NCBI GenBank assembly: GCA_943789465.1
Contig: CALSUF010000002.1
Coordinates: 62,001 to 126,000, forward strand
From: an uncultured Flavobacteriaceae bacterium
GTDB taxonomy: Bacteria > Bacteroidota > Bacteroidia > Flavobacteriales > Flavobacteriaceae
Length of the DNA stretch: 64,000 nucleotides
Direction of reading: 5' to 3'
A model generated the notes under the pieces. It was given only the letters and a program-made list of their open reading frames with translations. It did not search any database and was not told the origin of the DNA. This document shows, in pieces, positions 17,545 to 25,839 of the stretch; position 1 is the first letter of the stretch; each line of letters begins with the position of its first letter. The translations under genes were made by a program, and so were the position numbers.

Positions 17545-19031
17545 TAATATTTAGCAGCTTTCCCATTGGCAGAAGATTCTTTAAGAAATTGTCTTAAATC
17601 ATCATTAGCTTGAATTAAATCTTCATTCCTCAAATACATCATATGTCCGCTTCTGTAACCTTTAAATGTAAATCGATCTTTCATTTTGCCGCTAGGATCT
17701 ACTTGCGATAAGGTATATTTTGCATTAAAATAAGTGGTTGCTCCATCGTAATACCCAGATTGATTCAGCACTTTAAGATACGGGTTTTGTGCCATGGCCA
17801 ATCTTAGATTGTCTCGTGTATTGTCATCGTCATTATTCCAAGGACGAACAGATCCAAACATATTGTATTTTAAATCGGTTTTAAATCTTAATTCACTTTT
17901 AATATAATGATTGATGGCAGGTGTAAATGAATGCAGCCAAGAGGAAAGCTCTGCGCTATAATCGGGACTGTTTCCAGATTCTTTTTTGTCTATTCCAAGG
18001 TAACGAGAGTCCAAACGTCCAATTGTTTGACCTGTATCATCTCGAAGTAATTCTTTCCAATAAAATGAATTAGGAACTTCTAAATTATGTTGTAAAATTA
18101 CTTTTTGACTCAACCCCGAATAATAGGCCATTTTTTCACTCACTGCCATTTTTTCATCGGCATCAATAAACCCTCCTTTAGCCAATGCAGGGATGAGTGT
18201 GTTTATGGCATATGCTTCAGATTCTGGAAGAATCTCTAATAAATCTTTAGATTGCAGTGCTACAGGTAATTTGTTGTGATACCATGCGGTTGCAGTGTAA
18301 TAGGGGAGGTTCAATGCTGATGCAACCGGTCCTCCTACGCGTAAAACCTTATAATCTGCAGGAGATACTAAAATGACACCATTTAAATACATCCATTGAT
18401 TTTGTTGGAGTTCTAAAGACAAGCCCATCACACGAGTTCCACCATAACTTTCGCCAATGATATATTTAGGAGATTCCCATCTATTTTTACGGCTTACAAA
18501 TGTATTGATCCATTCCGCTAAATATTTGATGTCTTCGTTAATTCCAAAAAACTGTTCCCGATCGGGCATTTCTCCTTCTTTATTTGGAAGCATTCTGGAA
18601 TATCCTGTATTTACAGGATTAACAAAAACAATATCTGCTTCGTCTAAAATAGAGTTTGGGTTGTTTTTAAATCCATAGGGTTGAACTGGGTAGCCTTCTG
18701 AATCTACATTCAAAATTCGAGGACCTGTATAAGCAACATGCATCCAAACAGAGGCAGAGCCTGGACCTCCATTAAAAGAAATGATTAAAGGACGTGTAGC
18801 CCTGTTTTTTATATTGTTTCGCGTATAATAGGTATAAAACAAACTCGCAATTGGGAAACCATTTTTATCCCAAACGGGTTGCATCCCTGTTTCTGCAGTG
18901 TAATCAAACTTCACCCCTTTTACGGTTGTTGTATGCGAGGTGGTAACTAATGTGTCTACAGGAATTTCAATGGATTGACTGGATCCAATAAATAGAGAAA
19001 TTATACAGATAAAAAAAAGACTATTTTTCAT
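17544..19031 (-). CDS. Serine carboxypeptidase, S10 family (periplasmic)
   Basis: A 495-residue exported peptidase with a signal peptide (MKNSLFFICIISLFIGSSQS). The S10 oxyanion motif FNGGPGSASVWMH, the nucleophile motif IIGESYGGTRVMG, the Asp region GYYDGATTYFNAKY and the catalytic His in YRSGHMMYLR are all present. It removes C-terminal residues from peptides or acts as an esterase, as is known for the family. It is the first gene of the minus-strand cluster that ends at 12327. Confidence 0.9.
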   Translation of the reverse strand: MKNSLFFICIISLFIGSSQSIEIPVDTLVTTSHTTTVKGVKFDYTAETGMQPVWDKNGFPIASLFYTYYTRNNIKNRATRPLIISFNGGPGSASVWMHVAYTGPRILNVDSEGYPVQPYGFKNNPNSILDEADIVFVNPVNTGYSRMLPNKEGEMPDREQFFGINEDIKYLAEWINTFVSRKNRWESPKYIIGESYGGTRVMGLSLELQQNQWMYLNGVILVSPADYKVLRVGGPVASALNLPYYTATAWYHNKLPVALQSKDLLEILPESEAYAINTLIPALAKGGFIDADEKMAVSEKMAYYSGLSQKVILQHNLEVPNSFYWKELLRDDTGQTIGRLDSRYLGIDKKESGNSPDYSAELSSWLHSFTPAINHYIKSELRFKTDLKYNMFGSVRPWNNDDDNTRDNLRLAMAQNPYLKVLNQSGYYDGATTYFNAKYTLSQVDPSGKMKDRFTFKGYRSGHMMYLRNEDLIQANDDLRQFLKESSANGKAAKY

Positions 19032-19094
19032 TGTGATAAAATATATGTTAGAGTTTACTAAAATACAACTTTACTACAAAATAGAGGTAATAAT

Positions 19095-19322
19095 TTAAAA
19101 TTCTGCTAAGGTGGTGGCAACAATAGCTTCTGCTTTTTTCTTTTCACTCGAGTGTACATACAGCTCTTGAAATCCGTAGGTGGGAGTTCCAAAACCAGCT
19201 AATCTAGCGGATTCTGTTTCATCCTTAACAATGGGAGTGATGCCTTGTTTTTCTAGGTTTTGAGTGATTAATTGAACCACAATAAAACTCCCAGCATACA
19301 ATTTTGAATAATCAGATTCCAT
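19095..19322 (-). CDS. DUF2007 small protein
   Basis: A 75-residue soluble protein with the DUF2007 pattern: YAGSFIVVQLITQNLEKQGI (alpha-beta core), VKDETESARLAGFG, and a C-terminal ELYVHSSEKKKAEAIV helix. DUF2007 proteins are called putative signal-transducing or prokaryotic TRAM-like small proteins, and the role is not established. It starts 6 nt after the DUF2807 stop and so probably belongs to the PadR operon. Confidence 0.75.
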   Translation of the reverse strand: MESDYSKLYAGSFIVVQLITQNLEKQGITPIVKDETESARLAGFGTPTYGFQELYVHSSEKKKAEAIVATTLAEF

Positions 19323-19327
19323 AGGTT

Positions 19328-20062
19328 TTAATTTTTAGTATCAATATGTCCCCCCGAAGAAGATTTAATAACATTTTTTATAGCAGCTTCGTGGTTTTTA
19401 ATGTGCGCGCCACTAGAGGCTTTCGCGTTGAGTTCTTCTTGGCAATTTACAGATAAATCGGATCCACTCGACGCATTTATTTCACAATAATTGGCAATTA
19501 ACTTTGAAGCATTTAATTCACTTCCACTTGATGAACTTCCAATAAACTCTTCGGTATTTCCTTCTAAGGTTAATTCACTGCCGCTAGAACTGCTGCTACT
19601 GATTCGACTGGTTTCAATGGATAGCTCCATTTCACTTCCACTAGAAGTACTCAAATCAAGGCTTGGAACTTTTAGTGTATTGGTACTAAAAACCTCACTC
19701 CCACTAGTAGCTTTGATTTGTTCAATTGTAATAAAATTAACAACTACTTTTTTGGAGGCAACATGGTGACTACTTTTATCCATGTAAATTTTTAGTGTTT
19801 CATTTTTAATTTCTGTAATAATTAGTTCCTGAATATTTTCATCTGCTTGAACAGAAATACTCGGACTCTCACTTTGTGTTAGAAAAAGATCAATTCCGGT
19901 ACTTACTTCAATACTGTTAAACGATCCATTAATGGGGCGTTGTTCGGTTACTACAACGCCGTTGCCACGCACCCCTTTATTAAATGGAAAGGAGTTGAAT
20001 TGACAGGCGCTTAAAACAAGACTTACAATAGTGAGGCTAATAAATTTTACAAGTGTCATCAT
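19328..20062 (-). CDS. Head-GIN domain (DUF2807) lipoprotein
   Basis: A 244-residue lipoprotein: ISLTIVSLVLSAC is a lipobox with Cys at about residue 19. The remainder is a right-handed beta-helix-like repeat with the typical SSSSGSELTLEGN and SASSGSDLSVNC strands. DUF2807 proteins are sometimes called putative auto-transporter adhesins. In this clade they commonly sit behind PspC and PadR, as here. It lies 18 nt downstream of the PspC gene. Confidence 0.85.
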   Translation of the reverse strand: MMTLVKFISLTIVSLVLSACQFNSFPFNKGVRGNGVVVTEQRPINGSFNSIEVSTGIDLFLTQSESPSISVQADENIQELIITEIKNETLKIYMDKSSHHVASKKVVVNFITIEQIKATSGSEVFSTNTLKVPSLDLSTSSGSEMELSIETSRISSSSSSGSELTLEGNTEEFIGSSSSGSELNASKLIANYCEINASSGSDLSVNCQEELNAKASSGAHIKNHEAAIKNVIKSSSGGHIDTKN

Positions 20063-20079
20063 GATAATTTGGGTTTAGG

Positions 20080-21681
20080 TTATTCGTTATTATTTAGGTT
20101 TGGACAATCCAGGCAACGCATGGATTTGTGGGCTATCTTAAGATAGTGTTCTTCTTTTCCATTATCTAAAATATCGTTATACCTCGAAATATTTCTGTGG
20201 TAAGAATAGGTGTTTTCGTCAGGGAATAAGACACTGCCAATGGGCAGTTTTATAATGATCTCAATTGTTTGCCCTCTATACTGATGTTCTATATTTGTAA
20301 GAAAAAACCCATCTAAAGATAATGTGTTGTTTTTAAACTCATATTGATACTCCAGCGCCTTAGCACGGTCTTTTGCTTTTAAATAATCAATTCCAGATGC
20401 TTTTTTTTCGACTGAAATCGCCCCAATAGAATCTTTTGTAGACTGTACAATGAGTCTAACATTAGATCCATAAATTTGCTTCGTGTCCTGTTCGTCATAT
20501 ATAATTTTTAAGTCATTATCACGATGTAAATATTTCGAATATAAAGGGTTGCCCTTCATTTCTAGATACAAGGTGTCTGTATTAGTAATTGGCAATTCAG
20601 CTTGTTCTGTGACACTCGCATCTATTCTAAAATCGGCGGCTTGTCTAAGACTAAATATAATGAGTGTGATCAAGACAATAAGCCAAATTCCTAATAGTGA
20701 TAATTTAGTGTATAAATTCACTAAAGACATGCGTTTGGAGACCATGCGCAGACCTAATAGCAATATAAAAACCATCGGAATTCCAGTTACTAGTAGTGCT
20801 AAAATAGAAACCAACCATATCGGCAAGCCTGAGGAATTGATCAAGTCTGCAAAATCCATCCCCGGAAAATGTACGGCATCAGCAATACCAACAGAGAGTA
20901 AGCTGATAAAAAATCCAATGAGAATAACAATACTTAGAATGATAAAGATCACCCCAATTGTTTTAAAAATCAATTTAAATAAGAGCAAAATAAGATCGCC
21001 AATCGTTTCAAAAAAAGAACGTGATTTTGATTGGATGTTTTTCCCCAAATCATTGAGTGACCCTGAGTTCACGCTGTCTTTTACACGCTCTAAGCTTTCT
21101 TTAACATTACCAAACTCTTCTTTTACTTTTTTTTCAATATTGGTAATGTTGATGGGCTTTCCCATCATGGACAATTTCTCGGCAGTTGTATTCGCTGCAG
21201 GAATTAAAATCCATAAAATAATATATAGTAAGGGGCCCATTCCAGCTCCAAAAATTAAGATCACCCAAAACAATCTTATAATGAGCGGGTCGACTCCAAA
21301 ATAATACCCAAAACCAGATGATACACCACCTATGTATGAGTTGTCTCGATCTCTGAATAAACGTCGTTTTTGACTGTCTGATTTGTCTTTTTCAGGGGTT
21401 TCTTCAAAAAGTTCTTCGTCTATTTTATAGTCTTCGGGCTGCCCCATTATGGATACAATTTCATCCACTTCTTTGTTTGATACAACTTGTTGGCTTGTTT
21501 TAATACGTTCCGAAAACAGTTCTGCTACACGTCCTTCGATATCAGCTATAATTTCAGAAGCACCTTCTGTATTTTGAAGTGATGCTTTGATGGCTTCAAA
21601 ATAAGTTTGAAGTTTTTGGTATGCATCTTCATCAATATGAAAAAAGATACCGGCTAAATTTATACTTACAGTTTTGTTCAT
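20080..21681 (-). CDS. PspC-domain inner-membrane protein
   Basis: A 533-residue protein. The N-terminal 100 residues are cytosolic. A PspC domain follows at about 108-170, with RDRDNSYIGGVSSGFGYYFG and a LLYIILWILIPAA helix. Four further membrane helices lie at about 225-345. The last 180 residues are periplasmic and rich in beta strands and end in MRCLDCPNLNNNE. PspC proteins belong to envelope-stress systems. Its ATG overlaps the PadR stop by 4 nt, so expression is tied to the repressor. Confidence 0.85.
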   Translation of the reverse strand: MNKTVSINLAGIFFHIDEDAYQKLQTYFEAIKASLQNTEGASEIIADIEGRVAELFSERIKTSQQVVSNKEVDEIVSIMGQPEDYKIDEELFEETPEKDKSDSQKRRLFRDRDNSYIGGVSSGFGYYFGVDPLIIRLFWVILIFGAGMGPLLYIILWILIPAANTTAEKLSMMGKPINITNIEKKVKEEFGNVKESLERVKDSVNSGSLNDLGKNIQSKSRSFFETIGDLILLLFKLIFKTIGVIFIILSIVILIGFFISLLSVGIADAVHFPGMDFADLINSSGLPIWLVSILALLVTGIPMVFILLLGLRMVSKRMSLVNLYTKLSLLGIWLIVLITLIIFSLRQAADFRIDASVTEQAELPITNTDTLYLEMKGNPLYSKYLHRDNDLKIIYDEQDTKQIYGSNVRLIVQSTKDSIGAISVEKKASGIDYLKAKDRAKALEYQYEFKNNTLSLDGFFLTNIEHQYRGQTIEIIIKLPIGSVLFPDENTYSYHRNISRYNDILDNGKEEHYLKIAHKSMRCLDCPNLNNNE

Positions 21682-22019
21682 TTTTTTGTGGTTTTTGGGA
21701 GGGTTACTAAAGTTACTGCATTGTGGAGCTCACTCCATGTGGTCGTTAACTCAATTAAAAATAACTCTCCATTTTCAGTGAGTGTATAATATTTTCTAGG
21801 AGGTCCGGTCGTAGATTCTTCCCAACGATAATTGAGTAAACCAGAATTTTTAAGCCGTGTTAATAGGGGATATATCGTTCCCTCAACTACTAACAGTTTT
21901 GCTTCTTTCAGGGTTTTTAAAATTTCGGCAACATAGGCATCTTTATTTTTTAAGACGGACAATATGCAAAACTCTAAAACACCTTTTCGCATCTGTGCTT
22001 TTGTGTTTTCTATTTTCAT
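21678..22019 (-). CDS. PadR family transcriptional regulator
   Basis: A 113-residue winged-helix repressor. KGVLEFCILSVLKNKDAYVAEIL is the recognition-domain start, LLVVEGTIYPLLTRLKNSGLL the recognition helix, and STTGPPRKYYTLTENG the wing, all canonical for PadR. It lacks the long dimerisation tail of larger PadR proteins. It heads the PadR-PspC-DUF2807-DUF2007 operon, and palindromic sequences directly upstream suggest autorepression. Confidence 0.9.
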   Translation of the reverse strand: MKIENTKAQMRKGVLEFCILSVLKNKDAYVAEILKTLKEAKLLVVEGTIYPLLTRLKNSGLLNYRWEESTTGPPRKYYTLTENGELFLIELTTTWSELHNAVTLVTLPKTTKK

Positions 22020-22043
22020 TACTATTAATTTTCAACAAACCTA

Positions 22044-22078
22044 ATACATAAAAAGGTATTATGTATAACATAGTATTA
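22044..22078 (-). promoter_or_regulatory. Candidate PadR operators upstream of the padR-pspC operon
   Basis: Two overlapping inverted repeats lie 25-60 nt upstream of the PadR start: ATACATA-N9-TATGTAT at 22044-22066 (perfect 7-bp arms) and TATTATGT-ATA-ACATAGTA at 22058-22076 (7 of 8 pairs). PadR proteins are known to bind AT-rich dyads with ATGT/ACAT half sites. Autoregulation is inferred. Confidence 0.45.
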
Positions 22079-22150
22079 TATTTTAACTTAATATTAACAA
22101 ATTAAGATTCTTAAAAAATACCTATCTTAGCTAACTATCCAAGAGCACTC

Positions 22151-22609
22151 ATGAACTTTACACCAAGAAAACTCAATCTTTTTTTACTTTTCAAATTACC
22201 ATCTGCTTTTTTAACAGGCGTGCGTACAAAATCAATTGATGCACAAAAATGTGTAGTAGTCGTAAAGCACCGTTGGATCAATCAGAATCCTTTTAAATCT
22301 ATGTTTTGGGCGGTTCAAGGAATGGCGGCAGAATTATCTACAGGAGCTCTGATTATGATGAAAATTCAAGCCTTAAATAAAAACGTTTCTATGTTGGTTA
22401 TTAGAAATAATGCCAGCTTTAACAAAAAAGCAAAAGGCCTTATTACCTTCTCATGCGATCAAGGAAATCTTGTGGATGAAGCCTTAGAAAAGGCGCTTGC
22501 TACGGGTGATGGACAAACATTAGTTTTAACATCCAAAGGCATTGATTTGTCTGGAGATGAGGTCTCATCTTTTGACTTCGAGTGGTCTCTGAAAGTGAAA
22601 CAAAAATAA
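22151..22609 (+). CDS. DUF4442 hotdog-fold thioesterase-like protein
   Basis: A 152-residue cytosolic protein. The pattern NPFKSMFWAVQGMAAELSTGALIM (read as NPFKSMFWAVQGMAAE then LSTGALIM) followed by MLVIRNNASFNKKAKGLITF matches the DUF4442/PaaI-like hotdog fold, where the central helix carries the active-site acidic residue. Proposed activity is hydrolysis of an acyl-CoA, inferred from the fold only. It is a single gene between the padR promoter region and the 64-residue conserved gene. Confidence 0.7.
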   Translation: MNFTPRKLNLFLLFKLPSAFLTGVRTKSIDAQKCVVVVKHRWINQNPFKSMFWAVQGMAAELSTGALIMMKIQALNKNVSMLVIRNNASFNKKAKGLITFSCDQGNLVDEALEKALATGDGQTLVLTSKGIDLSGDEVSSFDFEWSLKVKQK

Positions 22610-22685
22610 ATCTAAACATAGTGTTAAAGTTCGCTAGGTGTCTTTATTTTTCACTAAATTTAGGATCTAATCACAAAAGTACACG

Positions 22686-22709
22686 CCTATTCAATAACAT
22701 TACTTTTTA
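22686..22709 (+). repeat. Leader motif shared with the sigma factor gene
   Basis: AATAACATTACTTTTTA at 22693-22709 is identical over 17 nt to 7772-7788. Both copies are preceded by CGC(T/C)TAT. Here it ends 20 nt before the start of the 64-residue protein. No complementary arm is seen in this leader. Confidence 0.55.
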
Positions 22710-22729
22710 TTAATTTTAATTTCTATAAA

Positions 22730-22924
22730 ATGTCAAGAGCAATGTTTGAGTACACCAAAACGGTACTGAATAAGGTGAGTTTTGATACCACCCTTTTTTG
22801 TAAAGAAGTTCAAAAGGCACTTCAACGTTTATTACCATACGAAATAGAAGAATTAAAATTATTTATTCAAAACCTGGTAGTATTTAATCCAGATTTGAAA
22901 CAATGTATGGTTTATTTGAATTAG
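22730..22924 (+). CDS. Conserved small protein, 64 aa
   Basis: The ORF reads MSRAMFEYTKTVLNKVSF, then LFCKEVQKALQRLLPYEI and a C-terminal FNPDLKQCMVYLN. It is predicted mostly helical, soluble and without a signal. I recall near-identical short proteins across Flavobacteriaceae, but no function. It has an AT-rich leader carrying the motif also found before the sigma factor gene and is followed by a strong terminator, so it is likely a monocistronic, well-expressed gene. Confidence 0.7.
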   Translation: MSRAMFEYTKTVLNKVSFDTTLFCKEVQKALQRLLPYEIEELKLFIQNLVVFNPDLKQCMVYLN

Positions 22925-22946
22925 TCTTTTTTATAAAATTAAACTG

Positions 22947-22975
22947 TAAAAGTGGCCGAGAGGCCACTTTTTTTA
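22947..22975. terminator. Bidirectional intrinsic terminator
   Basis: AAAAGTGGCC, loop GAGA, GGCCACTTTT and a following T run. It closes the 64-residue gene, and in reverse the oxyR gene, whose stop codon it overlaps. Confidence 0.85.
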
Positions 22976-23911
22976 TGTTGCTATTGGACTTATAATTTGA
23001 ACATTTTGAAACGCAATTGCTCCCCGAATGATTCCTGATATGATGTTATGAAGGGCATCACTAATTTGAATTTTCAACTCACTTTTATGGTAGATCAAAC
23101 TAACTTCTCTTGCGGGCGAAGGTTCATTGAAATAATGTAAGTTTTGTTGTTCTTTTTCTTTTAAATCTAAAGTGTGTAAGTAGGGGAGCAGTGTCATTCC
23201 CATACCCTCATTTGTTAGTTTTACTAACATTTCAAAACTCCCACTTTCTAATTGAAATTCGTTTTGACCGGCAGTTTTATTTGCTTTACATAAATTAAGC
23301 ACTCCATCTCTAAAACAATGCCCATCTTCTAATAACAACATGTCATTAATATCTAAGTCAGAAATCTCCAAGGTTTTTTTGGAGGTCAACCGATGATTGT
23401 TAGGGATGTACCCCACAAACGGCTCGTAAAACAACACACGCTCTTTGATGTGTTCATTTTTTAGAGGGGTAGCTGCTATGGCAGCATCTAAATGCCCATC
23501 CTTAATGCGTTGAATAATTTCTTCGGTATTCAGTTCTTCTATCTTGAGTTTTATTTTAGGATAGCGTTTGATAAATGTTTTAAGAAACATTGGCAGCAAC
23601 GTTGGCATTACTGTTGGAATGATCCCTAATTTGAATTCTCCCCCAATAAATCCTTTTTGTTGGTCCACAATATCAGTGATACGATCGGCTTCATTGACAA
23701 TATTTTTGGCTTGATTTACAATCTTGCGCCCAACCTCGGTCAATTCAATTGGTTTTTTGCTGCGATCAAAAATCTGGATGGCCAACTGGTCTTCCAATTT
23801 TTGAATTTGCATGCTTAGCGTGGGTTGTGTGACAAAGCATTTTTCGGCTGCTTTGGTAAAGTTTTGATGTTCAGCAACTGCTAAGACATATTTGAGTTGT
23901 GTGATGGTCAT
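22973..23911 (-). CDS. oxyR: LysR-type hydrogen peroxide regulator OxyR
   Basis: A 312-residue LysR regulator. The N-terminal winged helix-turn-helix is MTITQLKYVLAVAEHQNFTKAA followed by CFVTQPTLSMQIQKLE (read as separate blocks). The effector domain contains LLEDGHCFRDGVLNLC, matching the GHC-(R)D-x-C arrangement around redox-active Cys199 and Cys208 of E. coli OxyR, with the same spacing of nine residues. It senses hydrogen peroxide by disulfide formation and controls catalase and peroxidase genes. The nearest candidate target here, bcp, is 13 kb away. Confidence 0.9.
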   Translation of the reverse strand: MTITQLKYVLAVAEHQNFTKAAEKCFVTQPTLSMQIQKLEDQLAIQIFDRSKKPIELTEVGRKIVNQAKNIVNEADRITDIVDQQKGFIGGEFKLGIIPTVMPTLLPMFLKTFIKRYPKIKLKIEELNTEEIIQRIKDGHLDAAIAATPLKNEHIKERVLFYEPFVGYIPNNHRLTSKKTLEISDLDINDMLLLEDGHCFRDGVLNLCKANKTAGQNEFQLESGSFEMLVKLTNEGMGMTLLPYLHTLDLKEKEQQNLHYFNEPSPAREVSLIYHKSELKIQISDALHNIISGIIRGAIAFQNVQIISPIAT

Positions 23912-23931
23912 AATGGTTCTTATTGAGATTA

Positions 23932-23939
23932 CAAAGCTA
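23932..23939 (-). promoter_or_regulatory. Probable oxyR -7 box
   Basis: CAAAGCTA on the plus strand reads TAGCTTTG on the coding strand, matching TAnnTTTG, about 20 nt before the oxyR start. A separated inverted pair CTATCAA / TTGATAG lies just upstream (23937-23971), a possible autoregulatory site. No clean TTTG at -33 is seen. Confidence 0.45.
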
Positions 23940-23979
23940 TCAATAAAAACTATGAACTCAGCTTGTTTTGATAGTTTTT

Positions 23980-24107
23980 TACTTTACAATGCATTCTTGC
24001 CTTTTTTATGTGGTGCTAAGTCAAGAAATCAAATATTAGACGAAGTCAGGCTTTGCTAAACAAAACTCAAAGTCGGGAGATTTTGCGCAGCGGGGGGTGT
24101 TGGCAAA
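23980..24107 (-). repeat. 3' end of the SDR cassette (attC-like, divergent type)
   Basis: Immediately after the SDR stop the plus strand has GTTGGCAAA at 24099-24107, the exact inverse complement of TTTGCCAAC at 24817-24825 before the SDR start. To its left is a G-rich stretch (GCGCAGCGGGGGGTG) and AAAGTCGGGA (24069-24078), which recurs at 49473-49482 at the left side of the second accessory region. No gene is seen in this 205-nt gap. Confidence 0.5.
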
Positions 24108-24116
24108 TCGTTTTTT

Positions 24117-24791
24117 TTACCATAATAATTCAGTTCCATTTTCAGAGTTCCAAAATGTTCCGCTCTCAAATTCGTTTGTTAAAAACTCAAAAATATTGTT
24201 AGCTGATTGTTGAGGTGTTAATCTACCATTTTTAAGATTACTTTCTATTATTGTCGTTTTAACCCAACCTGGATGAATAGAAGCTACTTTAATTTTATCT
24301 TTCAATCTATTCGTTAGAATCTTAGTGTACATATTTAAAGCACTTTTCGACATTCGATAAGCAATAGAGTCGGTTAATTCGCAAACATTTAAAGAACCCA
24401 TTTTTGATGATACATTTAGAATAATTCCTCTTTCTTTTATCAATTCAATCAACGGTTCTGTGAAGAATACAGTTCCAGCTACATTAACATCAAAAGTCAG
24501 ATTGAACGATTCTTTTTCAGGAATGTAAGTATCCAAATCAGGTCCAATTCCAGCATTATTAATTAAAAGGTCAATCTGTTTAAAATTCTTGAAAATTTCT
24601 TTATGAGCTTTTTCAATACTTTCTGTATTCGAAAGGTCTAACCTTAAGGAATAAAAATTTTGATGTTCAAAGTTTTTAATTTTTCTGTTTCTACTTGTTC
24701 CAATAACAAAGAAGTTCTCATTCAGCATTTTTTCCGCCAATGCTTTTCCAATTCCTTTACTAGCTCCTGTTATTAAAACGACTTTTTTCAT
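24117..24791 (-). CDS. Short-chain dehydrogenase/reductase
   Basis: A 224-residue classical SDR. TGASKGIGKALAEKML is the cofactor-binding TGxxxGxG, LLINNAGIGPDLD the NNAG motif, ILNVSSKMGSL the catalytic Ser and AYRMSKSALNMY the Tyr-x3-Lys pair. The C-terminal region after residue 185 is short. Cofactor and substrate are not determinable. It is a single-gene cassette with boundaries GTTGGCAAA and TTTGCCAAC on either side and the same orientation as the neighbouring cassette, consistent with recent acquisition. Confidence 0.85.
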   Translation of the reverse strand: MKKVVLITGASKGIGKALAEKMLNENFFVIGTSRNRKIKNFEHQNFYSLRLDLSNTESIEKAHKEIFKNFKQIDLLINNAGIGPDLDTYIPEKESFNLTFDVNVAGTVFFTEPLIELIKERGIILNVSSKMGSLNVCELTDSIAYRMSKSALNMYTKILTNRLKDKIKVASIHPGWVKTTIIESNLKNGRLTPQQSANNIFEFLTNEFESGTFWNSENGTELLW

Positions 24792-24816
24792 TCAATATAT
24801 GTGGTTTCTCAAAATG

Positions 24817-24950
24817 TTTGCCAACGGTCTAGTGTATGAAACGTAGCGTGTTAAAATACTATAACTTTCGGTAAGCGATAAACTTTATGAAAAGCACCTA
24901 ACTTTGAGGTTTACTTTTTGTAGCCATTAACTATACAGAGTGTTGTAAGC
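24817..24950 (-). repeat. attC-like cassette junction between the metallopeptidase operon and the SDR gene
   Basis: In gene sense (minus strand): GCTTACAAC, CTC, TGTATAG, about 85 nt, TCATACA, CTAGACC, GTTGGCAAA. The first box belongs to the upstream cassette and the last starts the SDR cassette, with an inner TGTAT/ATACA pair. The CTAGACCGTT part and an ACTTTCGGTAAGC core are shared with the junctions at 49624 and 50935. Confidence 0.6.
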
Positions 24951-24966
24951 TGCCCGTGTTTCAAAT

Positions 24967-25839
24967 TTAGTTTAAAGTTCCCGAATAATATCCCGCTTCA
25001 TGTTCAAAAAAATTGTCATAATAATTATTAATATTTACATTTTCTAATAAATAGGCAGTTCTTAAAATTAAATAATGGTATTCAAGATATAAATTTTTAT
25101 TTAGCCAGTTGATTGTTTTATTTTTTTCAGACCATTTTATTATAGATTTGTTTAAATAAGTATTAAAAAGAGAGAAATCATTAGATTGGTATATGTGTAA
25201 TATTTCATGTGTTGCTGTACGTAATATTTCATTTGTAGTTAACGACTCATTATAAAAATCTCTATTATACATTATTATTCCTGGATTTGTTGAGGCAATG
25301 GGGTATTTATTGTTCTGATGAGAAAAGATAAACTCTCCTGTTTGAATAGACTTTTTTAATTCAAATTTATGTTTTACAATAGCATCAACTGTATATAAAA
25401 ATGCAACAGGCATTAATTTATAATTTACAGAAAAGTTGTCTTTAAAATTAAATTCTAAACGATTAAAACCTATATTTATATGTAATTTTTTCCAAAAACC
25501 TTTGTTTTGGGCAGTATTTTCTTTAATAGATGTGCCAACTGAATTTACTAGTTTAGCAACCCAAATGTACTCCCACTTATTTTGCTGTTGCGCTTCTCTC
25601 AAAATACGTTTACTTTCAAAAGTCACATAACCTCCTAATGCTCCTTGCCATAAAGATTTTTTTATTACTCTTCCTAAAGGTTCATTAGGTTTTTTATTTA
25701 TAATTGCACCTACTGTACTAAATACAGCTCCAAAGCCAATATTGTATAGAGCAGCTTCTTTGTCATTAGATTGTCCTTTAACTGAAAATGCATTAAAGAG
25801 AATAAGAACGATTAAAATAGACATGTGTTTAGTTTTCAT
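24967..25839 (-). CDS. Exported protein with an HExxH zinc-peptidase motif
   Basis: A 290-residue protein with a signal peptide (MSILIVLILFNAFSVKGQ region, cleavage near residue 22). Residues 210-222 read TATHEILHIYQSN, an HExxH zinc-binding motif, and about 65 residues later FFEHEAGYYS offers Glu/His candidates for a third ligand, suggesting a metallopeptidase. No known family name is assigned. It overlaps the stop of nothing downstream; its start overlaps the Lnt-like stop by 4 nt, so the pair is translationally coupled. It is the last gene of a four-gene accessory operon. The low GC content resembles the Lnt-like gene. Confidence 0.65.
   Translation of the reverse strand: MKTKHMSILIVLILFNAFSVKGQSNDKEAALYNIGFGAVFSTVGAIINKKPNEPLGRVIKKSLWQGALGGYVTFESKRILREAQQQNKWEYIWVAKLVNSVGTSIKENTAQNKGFWKKLHINIGFNRLEFNFKDNFSVNYKLMPVAFLYTVDAIVKHKFELKKSIQTGEFIFSHQNNKYPIASTNPGIIMYNRDFYNESLTTNEILRTATHEILHIYQSNDFSLFNTYLNKSIIKWSEKNKTINWLNKNLYLEYHYLILRTAYLLENVNINNYYDNFFEHEAGYYSGTLN

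Noticed and set aside
19440-19640. Repetitive Ser/Gly codons in the DUF2807 gene as a DNA repeat or CRISPR
   Set aside because: They are imperfect, in frame, and encode the normal beta-helix repeats of the family. No spacer structure is present.
20483-21304. Long plus-strand open frame opposite the PspC gene
   Set aside because: It has no recognisable domain, no promoter, and lies entirely antisense to a well-supported gene. It is an artefact of AT-rich codon use.
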